Notes: generated by a model from the sequence alone, not told the origin. Shown: positions 45,437 through 58,272, numbered from the stretch's first letter. The stretch: DNA of 64,000 bases from Thunnus maccoyii (GCF_910596095.1 NC_056538.1:17842501-17906500); one strand, 5' to 3'. Translations and numbers: made by a program.

Positions 45437-46240
45437 CAACATCACAGAGCTGTTAATGATTCACTTTGTTTTATAAAATTCCACATAAAATATAAATAAT
45501 ATGATATAAAATATATAATAAATAGTTATAAATGTATTACATTACCATTAAAAAATAAGTAAGTTACAAAATTCAGATTTTTTTTAAGGCCGGGTTGTGC
45601 TTAGAAAACAAGTTTCAGTTGCACGATATTGGTAGGCTAAAAAAAATACATGTATTTAATCATTTTAGTAATTTAATTGGCAAAATTACTGTATCCACAA
45701 ATCTCAAAACGAATTGAATTATAACTCCTTAATGAAACCAAACAGTGACACCATCTCCTCTTCAAACAATAAAAAGCTGTTATAACAATTGAAACATGCT
45801 CATTCTACCTGTGTTGTTAAACTAATCAAGTTTTATAAAAGATAAGGTTACTACAAGGGGCAGCTGCCTATTTTTCATTGTTGTTGCAATGACCCCCCCC
45901 CCACCCCTCCACCGTGACCCACCTACCCCCTGAAAAAAGTTGAACTCTCTGTCATGCAGTTCATTTTTATTCTACGACTACACATAAACGACACAAAATC
46001 AATGACAGTGAATACTGTAGTATTCCTCCTACTGTTACTATTACTACAACTACTGCTACTATTGCTAATAATAATAATTTTATTTATAGAGCAATAAGAG
46101 CAAAGTGCTCCAAGGGTAGGAAATTCAAGACATAAACAACATTAGGGACAATTGCAAAAGGTATATGAAGAAATGCTGTACATACATCTATAAAGCTAGG
46201 TCACAAATTAAAGGAAAAACTGGTACATATTTGAATGCTT
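45437..46240. other. Intergenic sequence, no gene seen
   Basis: AT-rich with a C-run at 45892-45902 and ATA/ATT-rich tracts. The 46070-46240 part may belong to the neighbouring Tc1-like fragment or another repeat. Confidence 0.4.
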
Positions 46241-46244
46241 GACA

Positions 46245-46700
46245 CCTACAGTGAGGGGATCTGGTGGATCTGTTATGCTAGGGGGCATTTTGCTGTCATG
46301 ATTTGGGTCCCCTTGTCCCCTTAGAGAGAAGGGTCACTGCAAATCAATACAAAGTTGTCCTGAGTGATCACCTTTATCATATGATGAAACATTTCTATCT
46401 TGATGGGAGTGGTCTCTTCCAGGATGACAATGCCCCAGTTCACAGGGCACGAGGGGTTGCTGAATGGTTTGATGAGTGTGAAAATGATGTGAATCATATG
46501 CTATGGCCTTCACAGTCACCAGATCTCAACCCAGTTGAACACCTATGGGAGACTCTGGACTGACGTGTTAGACAGTGCTCTCCACCACCACCATCAAAAC
46601 ACCAAATGAGGGAATATCTTTATGAAAAATGGTGTTCATCCCTCCAGAAGAGTCCAGAGACTTGTAGAATCATAGCCAAGATTCACTGAAGCTGTTCTGG
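46245..46700 (+). pseudogene. Tc1-like transposase C-terminal remnant
   Basis: The + strand translation from 46351 shows LDGSGLFQDDNAPVHRA and [16 protein letters not shown], the last two acidic motifs of a Tc1 DDE transposase. A TGA follows at 46561-46563, and past it the frame resumes with [17 protein letters not shown] sequence. The N-terminal half is absent. It belongs to a different Tc1 family from the copy at 35189. Confidence 0.7.
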
Positions 46701-46708
46701 CAGCACGG

Positions 46709-46754
<46 letters not shown>
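46709..46754. repeat. TA microsatellite
   Basis: Alternating TA with two interruptions. Confidence 0.9.
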
Positions 46755-49632
46755 AATAAATTGTAATATATAATGACTACTAATGTAATAATAGTTACAT
46801 TAACAACAGCATTAATATGAGCAGTGAAGCATTGAAAAACACTGCAGGGCTCATGGAAATGTCTATTAAACAGTGCTAGCAGAGAATAACACAGGTGTTC
46901 ATGAGGTGATGCCAATGTTTTTTTTCCCAGAATTTAAAAAAAAAAAAAAAATTAAAAAAATAAAAGGAAATGCTCTTCATTTTTCTGTGTTTTCAGGAAC
47001 TATGTGTGTGTGTGTGTGTGTGAGCAAGAGAGAAAGAGAGACAGAGAGTGAAAAAAGTGAAATGATTGCGATCATAATTTTCTCTGTTTTGACCTTTCAT
47101 GCCATCACCAGGGTTTTCCAGTTTCCCTATCCCATTCCATTCACATGAATGTAATCTCACTTGTTGAGGTATAGTCTCCCATTACCTCAGCTACGTCAGA
47201 GACAATGAAACACAAAAGCTTTGCAATCCTGAACAATATCAACAGTATTTCCTTCCTTACGTTGTGCCTCATCCTCCCCATCTGAGCTGCTCAGCATTGA
47301 GCTTCTTTTTTTTTTTCTTTGGGGGGAAACTCTGTCTGATACGATCATGGGAAATCCTGTTCCGAACATTTGGACACTTGACAAAAGAGCATTTGTTTAA
47401 GCATTTAATGATACAACGGGGATACGTAGCAGCCGTACAAGAAGCTATAAAAAGTCTTGTGCATTACTTTTGTCTCTGGCAGATGAGCTTCTAGACCTGC
47501 TCCTTTTATGGTAGCTAACCTTCCCTCTGGTCCATTAGTCCAGGCCAGCAGTCAGCTTCCTTAGTTTGTTTTCTGGATGACCAAATCCTTCCTTTCTCAA
47601 TGATGAGAGATCACAAAAGGCTTGTTTTCATCTGCCATCTTCTGTAGGCTTTCTTTATGGATATAGAGCTCAAAGGGTTTCTACACAGCAGCTCAGAGGC
47701 ATCCAAATTAATCGACATACATTTTTTATGAATGTGGCCTTTAGCAAAGATGATAGAGGATATTTAGTAGAACCAAGATAAAGGTTTCACTTTAGTGTGC
47801 AGCTTTAAGAGTTATCAGCTGTCTTGATAGTACTTGCTTTGTATCTTCATATTCACTCAACAGTCAGCAGAAGTACCCACCCTAGCGACCTGAAAGCTGC
47901 TTTCTAGCTCAGATAAAGACCGGTTTAAACATTGCCCATTTATCAGCGATGACAAGTCCTGCAATCCATCATAAAGTCTGGAACTGGAAACTGTGTTTTC
48001 AGAGCTGCTTACTTAAAATAAGGCCAGAAAAAAGCAAATAAGGGCACCGTCATGGGAAACAAGAAAAGCTCACACAGGATGAATCTGTGACATCAGGACA
48101 GACCAAACCCTTAACGTGTTTCCTACAAACAGCCGAGGGCCCCACGGATGACTACTTTGAAGGAATTGGGCTTGTCACCTGCTGTGTCATTTCCATCCTT
48201 TGAAGAAAACTTGGGCATCTGACCTACCCACCCTTCCACTTCCTTGTCTGCTCTTCCACTCTGTCTCAGCTTTCTAGGTGACTAAAAATAATAAATAAAG
48301 AAATGTTCGCTCACAACGTATTTTTTACCCCCAAAATCTGCTCTTGCAATACCACTATATCCAGTAATATCCACTTATAATAAATAAACCTTGAATAACA
48401 TTTTTATGGTAACGTTTAGGCATCACAAGACACTTGACACAAAAAAACAAAAGATTGTGGTCTTGGTTAACTATTTATCATGTCAAAAGTGACTTGAGGC
48501 ACGAGACATTTATGTTATACAATTATTACCAATACTGTAATGGAAAACCTTGTCAGTCTTTCCTTAAACTTAACCAAAGTGCTTTTGTTGCCTAAATCTA
48601 ATCACATTTGGGACTCACACTTAGACCTTTTTTCATTCAAAAACACATAGTCCAGGCAGCATTTAGGTTTCCTTCATAACATATTTGGCACAACAAATTA
48701 GTAGCATATACTAGAAATGTAATATCTAGGAGACATAGTTGCATTAAAAGGTGCTATCTACATGCCTAAAGACTAACTTTAGAAATGACAGCATGTACAT
48801 TACTTTCATATGTCTGTATTTAACTAGCTCTAAACTAAAATGTCCAGATTCCAGGCATAAATTATAAAAGTATTTCAGCTGCTCTGGATTCAGTTAGCAC
48901 CTTATATTACATGTTAAAGTGTGTTGACCAGCCAATATTTGCACTGACCAGAGCAGATGCTCCACAATCTTGAAAATCTTTCATCATGGCCAAATGAGGG
49001 GACTTTAAGTTTTGTGTAGTGTTCCCGGGTTTTGTGATTTATTTTGGTATATTTGGAGTTCAGATTGATTCAATGATGATTTTGGCTGGCAACCAGAGTA
49101 TGTGTGTGTGTGTGTGTGTATGTGCACACGTGTTTGTGTTTTAGAGGGAGGACAGGGGGGTAGGCGGCAGACCAGAAGCTTCTCTGGGAAAACACAAACT
49201 CCAAACAGTAGAAATCACTGGAGTGCAGACTGGTCAAGACCCTGAGCAGGACCCTGCATTCCACAGTAACCCTCCGACTCAAGCCCGCTGTCTCGGCTAC
49301 GCAATGAGCAGGCGAGATGGAGTGATGGCAAACTGAGAAAAAATGTGAGAAAATGAAGAAAACAGTAATTGATTGGTGAAAAAAGGAGATTGACTGATGA
49401 TTTTACTGGTGTGACACAGAGAGATATGAATATAATGACTAATACTGTAGAAGTCCCACAGCATGACATTCCTGTTTTTTGAGTTGCCTTCTCAGGACCT
49501 TGACGACGTCTGTGCATCTGCAGGATGTCCATGAGTTTGTACGCAGTAGTAGCTGCATCCTGCTTTATGACTCATCATTCGGCATCTGTCCCAAAAGAAC
49601 TCAGTAAGATCCTTTTTAAAATCACAAGTTTG
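46755..49632. other. Intergenic sequence, no gene seen
   Basis: Only short ORFs without recognisable homology. Holds A-rich and T-rich runs (46938-46960, 47306-47320) and TG microsatellites at 47003 and 49101-49119. Confidence 0.45.
47003..47022. repeat. TG microsatellite
   Basis: (TG)10, followed by a GA-rich tract. Confidence 0.9.
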
Positions 49633-50077
49633 GCCACAACTAACAATCAGTATTTTTACTGATGAATCTCTTGATTATATTTTCAGTTAGTAGATTAGTC
49701 ATTTTGTCACTAGAGTTTAAAAAATAATAGCAAATGTCTGTCACAAGTTACCAGAGCCCACAGTGATGTCGAAAAGTACATACTTAATCCATCAGCCAAC
49801 TCATCCAAAAGACTGGAACTCCCAATTATTTTCATTATCAATTAATCGATTAAAATATCAGAAAATTGTGAAAAGTGTCATCCCCATTTCCTAGAGCTCA
49901 ATTTCCTTTCTGTGCTACTGTCAAAACCCAAAAATAAAAGTAGGAAATCCCTAGATTTTAGCCAGTGGAACCAGTAAACATTTGGTATTTTTGCTTAAAA
50001 AAATGACTGAAACGATTAATTGATTATCAAAATAGTTGTTCGAATAGTTGATTAAATGACTTATTGTTTCAGCCCTA
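49633..50077 (+). mobile_element. Palindromic hAT-like miniature element, copy 3 (composite)
   Basis: The left part starts CAACTAACAATCAG and the right end is TTGTTTCAGCCCTA. A second internal start, ATTATTTTCATTATCAATTA, lies near 49828. The copy therefore looks like two partial elements of the same family joined or nested. Confidence 0.6.
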
Positions 50078-51250
50078 ATAAGAAACTATGAATAGCAAAC
50101 ACCTCTTACTTCTTTTTAGTACCTTAAAATTCATTATCAGAAGTGGAGTCAATTGATTTCCTGTCAGAAACTACTTCATAAATTGTATAATTGATAATCA
50201 CAAGCACCCTTGTGATGTGATCTTCTCCATGAAAGGAAACCATATGATGATATATATATAACATTACATCATTATTTTATTGCATGATGCATTTCACAAA
50301 GCAAAACAGAAGATCTCAAAGCCTTTATATAAAGAAAAAAACCCCCACTTTTCTTAATTTCTTTATAAGAAAAGTTACGTTTTTCACCTTGAGTAGAATG
50401 TATTGGTATGTTTTTTTAAGCCTTCTGCATATAAAAACTCAATTTAAGCACTAATTTGAGGAAGAACCTGGCTGTGTGTCACTGCAATAGTCAACAGTGG
50501 GGTTCATTGTAACATGTAAATTTGCTGTTTCATTTCCTGTAAGTTATATTTGCTCCAGGCGAGATAACAAGTTGCAGTACTAAGCAGAAATCATTAAGCT
50601 TTATTCATCATCATCATCATCATCCTTTTTCTTTTTAATACCAAAATCTTCCGAGGCTTAACCACTGAAGAAACATGTCAGTGGGAGGATTTATCATGAT
50701 TAATGCCCCCTATTACATACAATCACCATGGAGAAGCGCTGTTCAATTCTCAGCCCATGTGGTTATCAAAGTGTCTCTTTGTCACAATCCCTGCTGTTGT
50801 GACGGAGTTTAGCAGAAATTCAAATTTCTCTCCCACTCTTCCCCTGGAGCCCCCTCACCATACCAGTGCACGCTCAAAAGCCCCCCGTCCTCTGGAGCGA
50901 CTCGGACAATAGCCGTCTCTCATGCTGGGCAGACTACCCCCCAAAACAACTTGCTCTTGGGTCTTGCCTCAGTGGCTCGGAAAGAATGACTTCTTTTCCT
51001 CTCTTTCCTTCCTTCATGCTTTCCTTAGCCCTTACCCAGCACTGCGCTGAGCCCTGGTGAGATAAACAGAAGTCGTGTGTAATCATCAATCACAGAGGAG
51101 TGGCAGACACTGGGGTGTATGGTGAGGACACTCAAGTTAGTGGATCAGGAGTGGAAATCTTAAAGGAAACAAGTTCAAGGGTAAAATTGAGTGTGGATTG
51201 TCCTGCAGATAAAGGTTTTCTTATACACAGTGTGTGTGCAACTGCTAATT
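50078..51250. other. Intergenic sequence, no gene seen
   Basis: No homology recognised. A CAT trinucleotide run lies near 50604-50622, and a relatively C-rich block around 50700-51060 has only short non-homologous ORFs. Confidence 0.4.
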
Positions 51251-51254
51251 TTAT

Positions 51255-52336
51255 GTAAAGAAATAGTTTTACATTTTGGGAAATATGCTTATTCACTTTC
51301 TTGTCCGTAGGATAAGTACAATATAAAGCCACAGTCAGGAGTCTGTTGGCTTAGCTTAGTAAAAGAGGAAGACATCTAGCCTGTCTCTGCGCAAAATAAC
51401 AAAATCTGCATACCAGCACCTCTAAATTTCACTAACATGTTATATCTCGATTGTTAATCTGTACAAAAATCGAGTGTAAAAACTACAACTTGTGTTTTAC
51501 AGGGGTTTGTGTGTGTTTGGATTATTTCTCTTGACCTGACGAAGATCCGATTTAGATCGAAAAAATGTCTATTTGAACTGAAATTTGAATTGTGGCTTTG
51601 GAGTAAGTGTGGAGTAAATTTCCATTGTTGCTGTCCTGTAATAGCCCTGCACTTACATGATGTGTGTATAATTACACTCCTTCCTTACAGAGTATTTCTT
51701 GGCCAGTTGACAAGTAACCAACACAAACTCCGTTGTTGTGTCCAAAATCCCTTCCTGTTTACTATATTGGCCTTTAATTACCCTCCACAGTTTTACACTT
51801 TGGTTTTAGTTGGGATTAAATGAAGAGATATAATGTGTTAATTAGTGAGCTTCAGAGGTGCTGATAGGCAGATTTTGTTATCGTTGGACAGTCAGGCTAG
51901 CTGTTTCCAGCCTTCATGCTAAGCTACACTAATGTAGCCTTACATTTAACAAACTTGAGTGCGGATCAATTTTCTCTTTTTCTTTTCTTTTCTTTTCTAT
52001 TTTTTTTTTTTTTTTTACATCTGTTTATTGGTATTTTAGTTAACAAACAAACAAACAGTAAGCACTGCATACAAATTTATAAAATATTACAAAAACAGTA
52101 CAGAATTAACATACAGAGACACACATAAAAACAACGGGATGAGTACAGTGCACATACAGTATAAATATTAACCAAAGTACAAAGCTGCTTTACATGGTGA
52201 TTATTGACATCTTACATTAGGTATAACCTAAGATATTTATTCCTTAGCCTCCACATAATCAGTAAAGGGTTCTCATTAACTCTTGGCAAGTACGTGATTA
52301 ACCATATTTCCCAAAACATCAAATTATTCCTTTAAA
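51255..52336. mobile_element. Palindromic TTTGGGAAAT repeat with nested insertion
   Basis: The left arm starts AGAAATAGTTTTACATTTTG and includes CTTAGCTTAGTAAAAG and CCAGCACCTCTAAA. The right arm is its reverse counterpart: AGGTGCTGATAGGCAG, GGCTAGCTGTTTCCAGCC and TTCATGCTAAGCT. The true right end, ATTTCCCAAAACATCAAA, appears only at about 52307, after a 330-bp insertion. A half copy lies at 35739. Confidence 0.55.
51971..52300 (-). mobile_element. Retroposed sequence with poly(A), inserted in the repeat
   Basis: A T16 tract (52001-52016) is followed by TTTATT (52024-52029). On the minus strand this is AATAAA a few bases before a poly(A) tail, which marks reverse-transcribed mRNA or LINE 3' sequence. 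The source transcript was not recognised, and the far boundary is approximate. Confidence 0.45.
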
Positions 52337-53670
52337 GGAGCCAAGTTCAAGGTTAAAAACAAGTGTAAATACTCTCATTAGAGACAAAGGTAATTAATAA
52401 TCTGATGCCTGAGGCCAGATGCCTAAATTAAAATATTTGTTTATAATTTACACCGTATATGTACAACTGATAATTTTATTTAACCATTAACCAAAAAATA
52501 GGTTAGAGATTTTGTTAGGGATTCACTGGGATTGTCCAGCAGTTGATAGCTGGAGGGATTCCCCTGTCAGCAGTTTGTGAAACATGCTCCTATAAAATGT
52601 TTAAGGTCTTTGCAGTCCCTGGGAACTCTGTGGGGGAGGAGACAGTGCTTTTCCTGCTGCTATTTTCCTCATTCCGTCTCATTCCCAAACCCATTGCCCT
52701 GATATTCCCAAATGCCCTGTCCAGGATGTATCATATTAAATAAAGGGTGAAAAGGGCACATTTTTGCAATTTGTCTTCAAGGAATTTTAAAAGGCTTCTT
52801 GACAAAAAAAACAAAAACAAAACTATTTCCCCTCATGCAATATGTTTATTTATGTACTGTGGCCATACTCTGTGTGCCACACCCAAGTCACATGGCAGGC
52901 TTTAAGATTCAGTCATGATTTACTGACCTTGAGTGGCTGAACAATATAGTTGTTTTGAGAACATGTAGTTCTCTGCTATCGCTGGAAACCATAAGTATTG
53001 TGCTTCATCCTGAAGGAAATGAAAGCATGAACACAGTGGTTTATACCTTGCTTTACATTCATATGTAATGTCTTTTGAGAAGTATGAAGCCCAACACTGG
53101 TTTGCCCATTTTTTGTTCTCTGTAGGTTACTGAGCAGTTTTTTAGATACATTTTGTCATCTAGATATAAACTTCTAATCAAAGGAACTTCATTCAACAAC
53201 ATGAAACTACTTGTGTGTAAAAAGCACATTGTGAGGGCTCAAATAATTGCAATTATTAGCCTCTTTGTGGTAGCAACACAGGAATCCAGAGAGGATGTTG
53301 TGTTGAACACAAGATCCAATAAACACGACATCACAGCAGGCTCAGAGAGAGACACAGAGAGATAGAGGACATGTCATCGGTATTGTCCTCATATTTCCTT
53401 TAAAACACAACAACGGTGCTCGTATCTCCATGAACAGATCCCCTCTGAAAGCTTTTAGAATGGAAAGAAAAACAGAGCATCTGTGATATCTGGTGAACAC
53501 GAGAGGAGCTGTCAACTAAAAAGCAATGTCAGACACATTATACTTCCTCACTCTTTATGTCTACTGTTTATCTACTTTGAACTTTTAGAAACGACACACC
53601 AGACATATGTGCAAAAATGTCTGTTGTTGAATGTCGAATTCACAAAACAATTATTTCTTGAAACAGTAGC

Positions 53671-53944
53671 AGTTACCTGGATGTAACCCCAGTTCTATAA
53701 GTGGATGTCTAGCCCTCTAATGGTCTTTGCTATTGGTTTACCCTAACAGGGCTCTGCGTGGGCACCCTGAGACAGATCATTGCACTCACCGCCCAATAAA
53801 GAGGTGACAGCCACCCATGATAAAACACCAGTACACCTGCTGTTCTCCTTTTTGAGTTCAGTAACTGGAGATAGGGGGCTAGCTGGGCCTTTAGTTTGAA
53901 GGCTACACACATACTCATAGAACTGGAGTTACATTCAGGTAACT
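53671..53944. repeat. Hairpin-forming repeat
   Basis: AGTTACCTGGATGTAACCCC at 53671 and its counterpart ending ATTCAGGTAACT at 53944 form inverted arms of about 29 bp with 3-4 mismatches. ACATCC/CATTC-type direct repeats lie inside. Such GTTACCTGGATGTAAC arms occur in dispersed fish repeats; family not named. Confidence 0.5.
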
Positions 53945-54199
53945 ATTATTTCTATTTTGTACATGCTCCGCCCTCTAATGAGCTTCCATAGAGGCCATGA
54001 GGGATGTGATGAACACCCAGTTGGGGCCAAATGTGTACACATAGCAATGCTGACTGAGTGAAAGAGGTCAAGTGGGGTCCCACAGCCCAACCACATGACC
54101 CAATCTCAAAGCTGAAATTGACCAATGAGCATCAATCTGACCCAGATGGCACCCCCCCAAAGACGCTGTACCAAGCATCAAATGAGACACAGAGTCAGG

Positions 54200-54474
54200 T
54201 AGGGCTGCAACGATTAATCAATTAGTCGATCAACAGAAAATTAATTGACAGCTAATTTGATGATCGAATAATTGTTTTAGTAATTTTTCAAGTACAAATG
54301 TCAAACATTTGCTGGTTGCAGCATGTAAGCTATGCAAATGTGAGAATTTGCAGGTTTTCTGTGTCACACATGATAGTAAACCAAATGTCTTTGGATTTTG
54401 GACTGTTGGGTGGACAAAACAAGACATTTGAAGAAGTCAATTAATTAAGAAAATAATCATTATTTGCGGCCTTA
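54200..54474 (+). mobile_element. Palindromic hAT-like miniature element, copy 4 with target duplication
   Basis: Begins TAGGGCTGCAACGATTAATC and ends TTTGCGGCCTTA. The 8 bp before (GAGTCAGG) and after (GAGTCAGA) match at 7 of 8 positions, as expected for hAT insertion. It is the best preserved copy in the window. Confidence 0.7.
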
Positions 54475-54532
54475 GAGTCAGACTGCACAAAATTAAAGGT
54501 GGAAGACCAAGACACATCCAGGCAAATGTCTT

Positions 54533-54709
54533 CCAGTTAGCCGCAGACAGTGTTTTCAACCAACTCACAAAGTTTGCCCTTGGAGCAGGCGAGATTGGAT
54601 ATTGTTTCTGTGAAGTTGACGCCCCTCTTATTCCTTTTCTTTCCAAATAGGACTTTATCTGTATCCTGCATGTCTATCACCAAGGATAGGGATGTGGTGG
54701 AGCTTTGTC
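54533..54709 (+). repeat. Left arm of a 177-bp near-perfect inverted repeat
   Basis: Starts CCAGTTAGCCGCAGACAGTG and ends GGTGGAGCTTTGTC. It is the reverse complement of 55017-55193 with only two mismatches that I could find. The spacer is 307 bp. No conserved protein was recognised in arms or spacer. Confidence 0.9.
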
Positions 54710-55016
54710 ATGCTGGCAGATGAGATCCACCAAAGGGGCACAACCCATTACCTCATCACTTTTGTCAATGGAATTGCACTACCACAGCCGTCCACTGAGC
54801 TGTCAAAGGAGTGCCCTGGGTTTGTGGTCCATGGCAGACAAGGAGTCAGTCAGACTTGCTGTGTGGTCCACATTACAGCAAAGCGCATGAACAGGACACA
54901 AGAAGTGAAAGCACCTCACCCCCTCATTCTTATGTGGAGGGGGGAAAAGTCTCTCAGGCATATAACCCTGTATTTGAAGGTGGATGTGATGACCTTGAGT
55001 TGAAATGACAATTTTA

Positions 55017-55193
55017 GACAAAGCTCCACCTCATCCCTATCCTTGGTGAGAGACATGCAGGATACAGATAAAGTCCTATTTGGAAAGAAAAGGAATAAGA
55101 GGGGCGTCAACTTCACAGAAACAATATCCAATCTCGCCTGCTCCAAGGGCAAACTTTGTGAGTTGGTTGAAAACACTGTCTGCGGCTAACTGG
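55017..55193 (-). repeat. Right arm of a 177-bp near-perfect inverted repeat
   Basis: Starts GACAAAGCTCCACC and ends CACTGTCTGCGGCTAACTGG, the reverse complement of 54533-54709 (about 99% identity). The flanking sequences differ on the two sides, so the duplication ends sharply. Confidence 0.9.
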
Positions 55194-58120
55194 TGAAACA
55201 AGACACTGAGCAAGGACTCTTGAACATGCACTTGATGACCACATACAGTACAAGATAACATTACTATAAACTCTAAAATAGTAGCAACCAAGATCTGCTC
55301 CCAGGTGGTAAAAAAAGAAACCACCACCCAAACTTTTTATATACAAATTATCCAAGAGATCCAAAGCTTGACAGGCCTGCTGTACCTAGTTACGGTTGCT
55401 ATGGCTATGACTGGATAATCTTTGTTCAGGGATTGGTTTAACGAATGGTTAATTGCACCTGTATGTCTGAGTATGTTGTAATCTCAAGAAGGACAAGCTA
55501 TTTCACAATTACAAGAAAACGGAACAAACCAACCATCTCTACTCATGTCCTCCAAGGCTTTTGTTAGGACAACAACAGTCATAATGTAATGTGATTCTTT
55601 ATTATTTGATAATGGAGCTGCCACTGTGTTTTCTATAGTTTGTGTATAATCTTGCCTGATGCACCCGAGCCTTGTATCTCAAACTTTGAGTTTTTATGTT
55701 CACTACATAAGGTTTTGGCAAAGACATACGCAGAAAAAGTTCCCTGAAGCTCTCTCACGACCTCAATATTTGGCTGCCATCAAATAAGAATAAATAAAAA
55801 AATATATCTAAACAACACATTTTAAAATAGTAAGAATAAGAATGACAGCAAAACAAATAACAATTTTGTAATAAACTGAAAGAAAATATTCTTTTAACAT
55901 GATAATAACTTTGACAAAATGTCCTGATCCATCCTTTATAAAAATAAAGCCTATACAGTAAATGAGTCATTCTGTGCAGGGCAGTGTCCTCATTTCAACT
56001 TTTCCAGGCATATCGAACTACAATAATGTGGAAAAGGCCCGAACAATACCGTCCACCACTGCTTCATCCTTCTGGAAAACAGTCTTCAGAGAACTTTTAG
56101 TGTCCAGCTGTGCTGTCATAAGTCTTTCACAGTAGTAAGTTTGGTATCATCGCCTGCTCCTTCCTATGCAACTCTGACCTGCACTCTCAGGCAAGCCACT
56201 TGGCAGGCACATGGCAGACACAGCAGTGTTTTCCAGCAGTGAAGGTTAGAGATCAGTGTACATGACACGTCCCACCATTCTTTGATCTGTTTCCAACTGC
56301 ACAGACTGTGGCACTTCACACAGTATCAAATAATGTTCAGATTATACGACTGTAGTCTACTGACAGTGTGAGGTTTTATCGCTGTCTGTGCAGTTTGGGC
56401 AAGCCTTGTATTGTTTGCAACACCAACTGGTCCCTTCAGTCTTCTTATCAGGTGCTAATGACTGTGCCTTACTCCATGTTTAAACTGAGAGTATTTTATC
56501 ACTGCAGACAGTGGAAAAACACTCTGAAATGTGTTTGATTAGCACAGTTCATTTTGTATTTCACAGGCTTTTTTGCAATATCTTTGGTTTTTCTGTTTCT
56601 CTTATCATTTTTAAATATACTGTAATATCAAAGCTGATCTTTACAGTAGTGGCTTTTGATTTTAAATCATGAATGACCCGATATCCAGCCAGAGTGTCAA
56701 CTGTACAGTGTCTTATTTTGTGTCATTTTCCTGTTGCCCTCTGTGATGTGTTTTCATTGCATACCTCCCAGTAATATGTGGGTGCCCTGTTACAGTTTGG
56801 CAAACACTTCAGGTATTCAAATCCTGAAAGTATACAGTTAAACGGTTTTACCTATCAGAGCCTGAAGACCAGCAACAAGAAGTGCAGGAGGTCAGCATGA
56901 TGTAAATGATATGATGTTCGCTGGCAGGCATTGTGTTTTTACATGGTTTGTTTAGGGAGTCAGTCTGATCCAACTCCCTTATTATGTCCATATTAAGCTT
57001 GGCATCCAGCACTGAGAGGGAGTCAAACTCATGAATAGCTGGATGTAGATAAAGATTAGAGTTAATATATTTCTAACAGTGATTAATGGAAAACAAAATT
57101 CTGCTGAATAATGTGAACTGACATGTATGTGGAAATATAGATTTGATCTTCTTAAATCATCTTCAGGAAGTACTTTATCTTTATATATTCCTGCACAAGA
57201 AAACTATCCATTATCCAAATATTTATTCAACTTTTGTGCCATGCAGATGCGTGGAGGTAATATAGTCATATGTATATTCATGTTGCACCACAGGATAAAT
57301 ATACTCTTAAATATTTTGTAAGGAAAATACTCTGTAAGGGACTGTTTGTTTTTATCTTGACCCTCAATGGAGCAACCTTGAACCTCCCTCCTCCACCAAA
57401 AATAACCATATTAACAGCAAAGCCTGACCTTTTCCAACCATTACGTTTAATAGCGACCCTTAAACCTTGGCAAACTACAAGCCCAACTTAAAGTTAGATA
57501 AACTTAGATCTAAAGATAGATAAAAAATAAAATAAAAGAAAGTCCCTCATCAACCCCCTTGACTTGTTTGTGTTTGTATTTTCTATGTGGTCATGGTGTC
57601 AAAACGTCGCCCTTCCTGCGGAACTTTGGCGGCTACCACAGACTTTGCCACACCTTTTACCCCAAAATAACGCTCTACTTTACGTAAGAGAGTCTTGTCT
57701 CATCAGTCATGGTTTCCTATCAAGAAAACATAGCTTAAATTATACCCTTGGTGGGGAAATGCATTATTGTTTATTGGCAACAACTAAAAAGCTGTAAATC
57801 ACTTCATGATGTGGATGGTGTCAGCCCTGCGGTCCCCTGCTGCTCTCACTGAACATCCTCTTTTATACACTGCAAAAAAAATCCCACCTCAATCATTTAT
57901 TTAAACTTGACGTCTGAACTTCTTAGTTTTTTTAAAATCTAAATAAATAACCCATAAAAGGCTTCAGACTGAGGTGTTTACAACGCAAATTGCGAGTCGA
58001 GAAAACATGCCGCTAGTTGCCGCCACCATACCGATTATGTGTCTGAATGACGGACACTTTTTGCAGTGCGGGGCCTCCTGTCTCTGTGTCTGCCCCCTCC
58101 TGCATCTTTGCCTCCCTGCG
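55194..58120. other. Intergenic sequence upstream of the candidate mcam exon
   Basis: No gene recognised. AT-rich and mostly unique-looking. It may contain promoter or enhancer sequence for the gene starting near 58.2 kb. Confidence 0.4.
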
Positions 58121-58123
58121 CCG

Positions 58124-58126
<3 letters not shown>

Positions 58127-58177
<51 letters not shown>
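58127..58177. repeat. CT/GT microsatellite in probable 5' UTR or promoter
   Basis: About 21 CT units followed by five GT units, roughly 100 bp before the signal-peptide ATG. Confidence 0.9.
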
Positions 58178-58178
<1 letters not shown>

Positions 58179-58272
58179 CTGTGTTTCATACAGTTTTTCC
58201 TGGAGGACCAGTCTCTGCCAGACTCCCTCCTCACACACCCTGGACACACAGCTTCAGCACCGATCAACAACC

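Noticed and set aside
47196..47384. 62-residue minus-strand ORF with SSDGEDEAQRKEG
   Set aside because: Looks protein-like, but a poly-Lys codon run and the lack of flanking exons or homology give no support.
54692..55008. Protein gene in the spacer of the inverted repeat (ORFs of 65-103 residues)
   Set aside because: No recognisable domain, no splice context, and overlapping ORFs in several frames; inside a repeat block.
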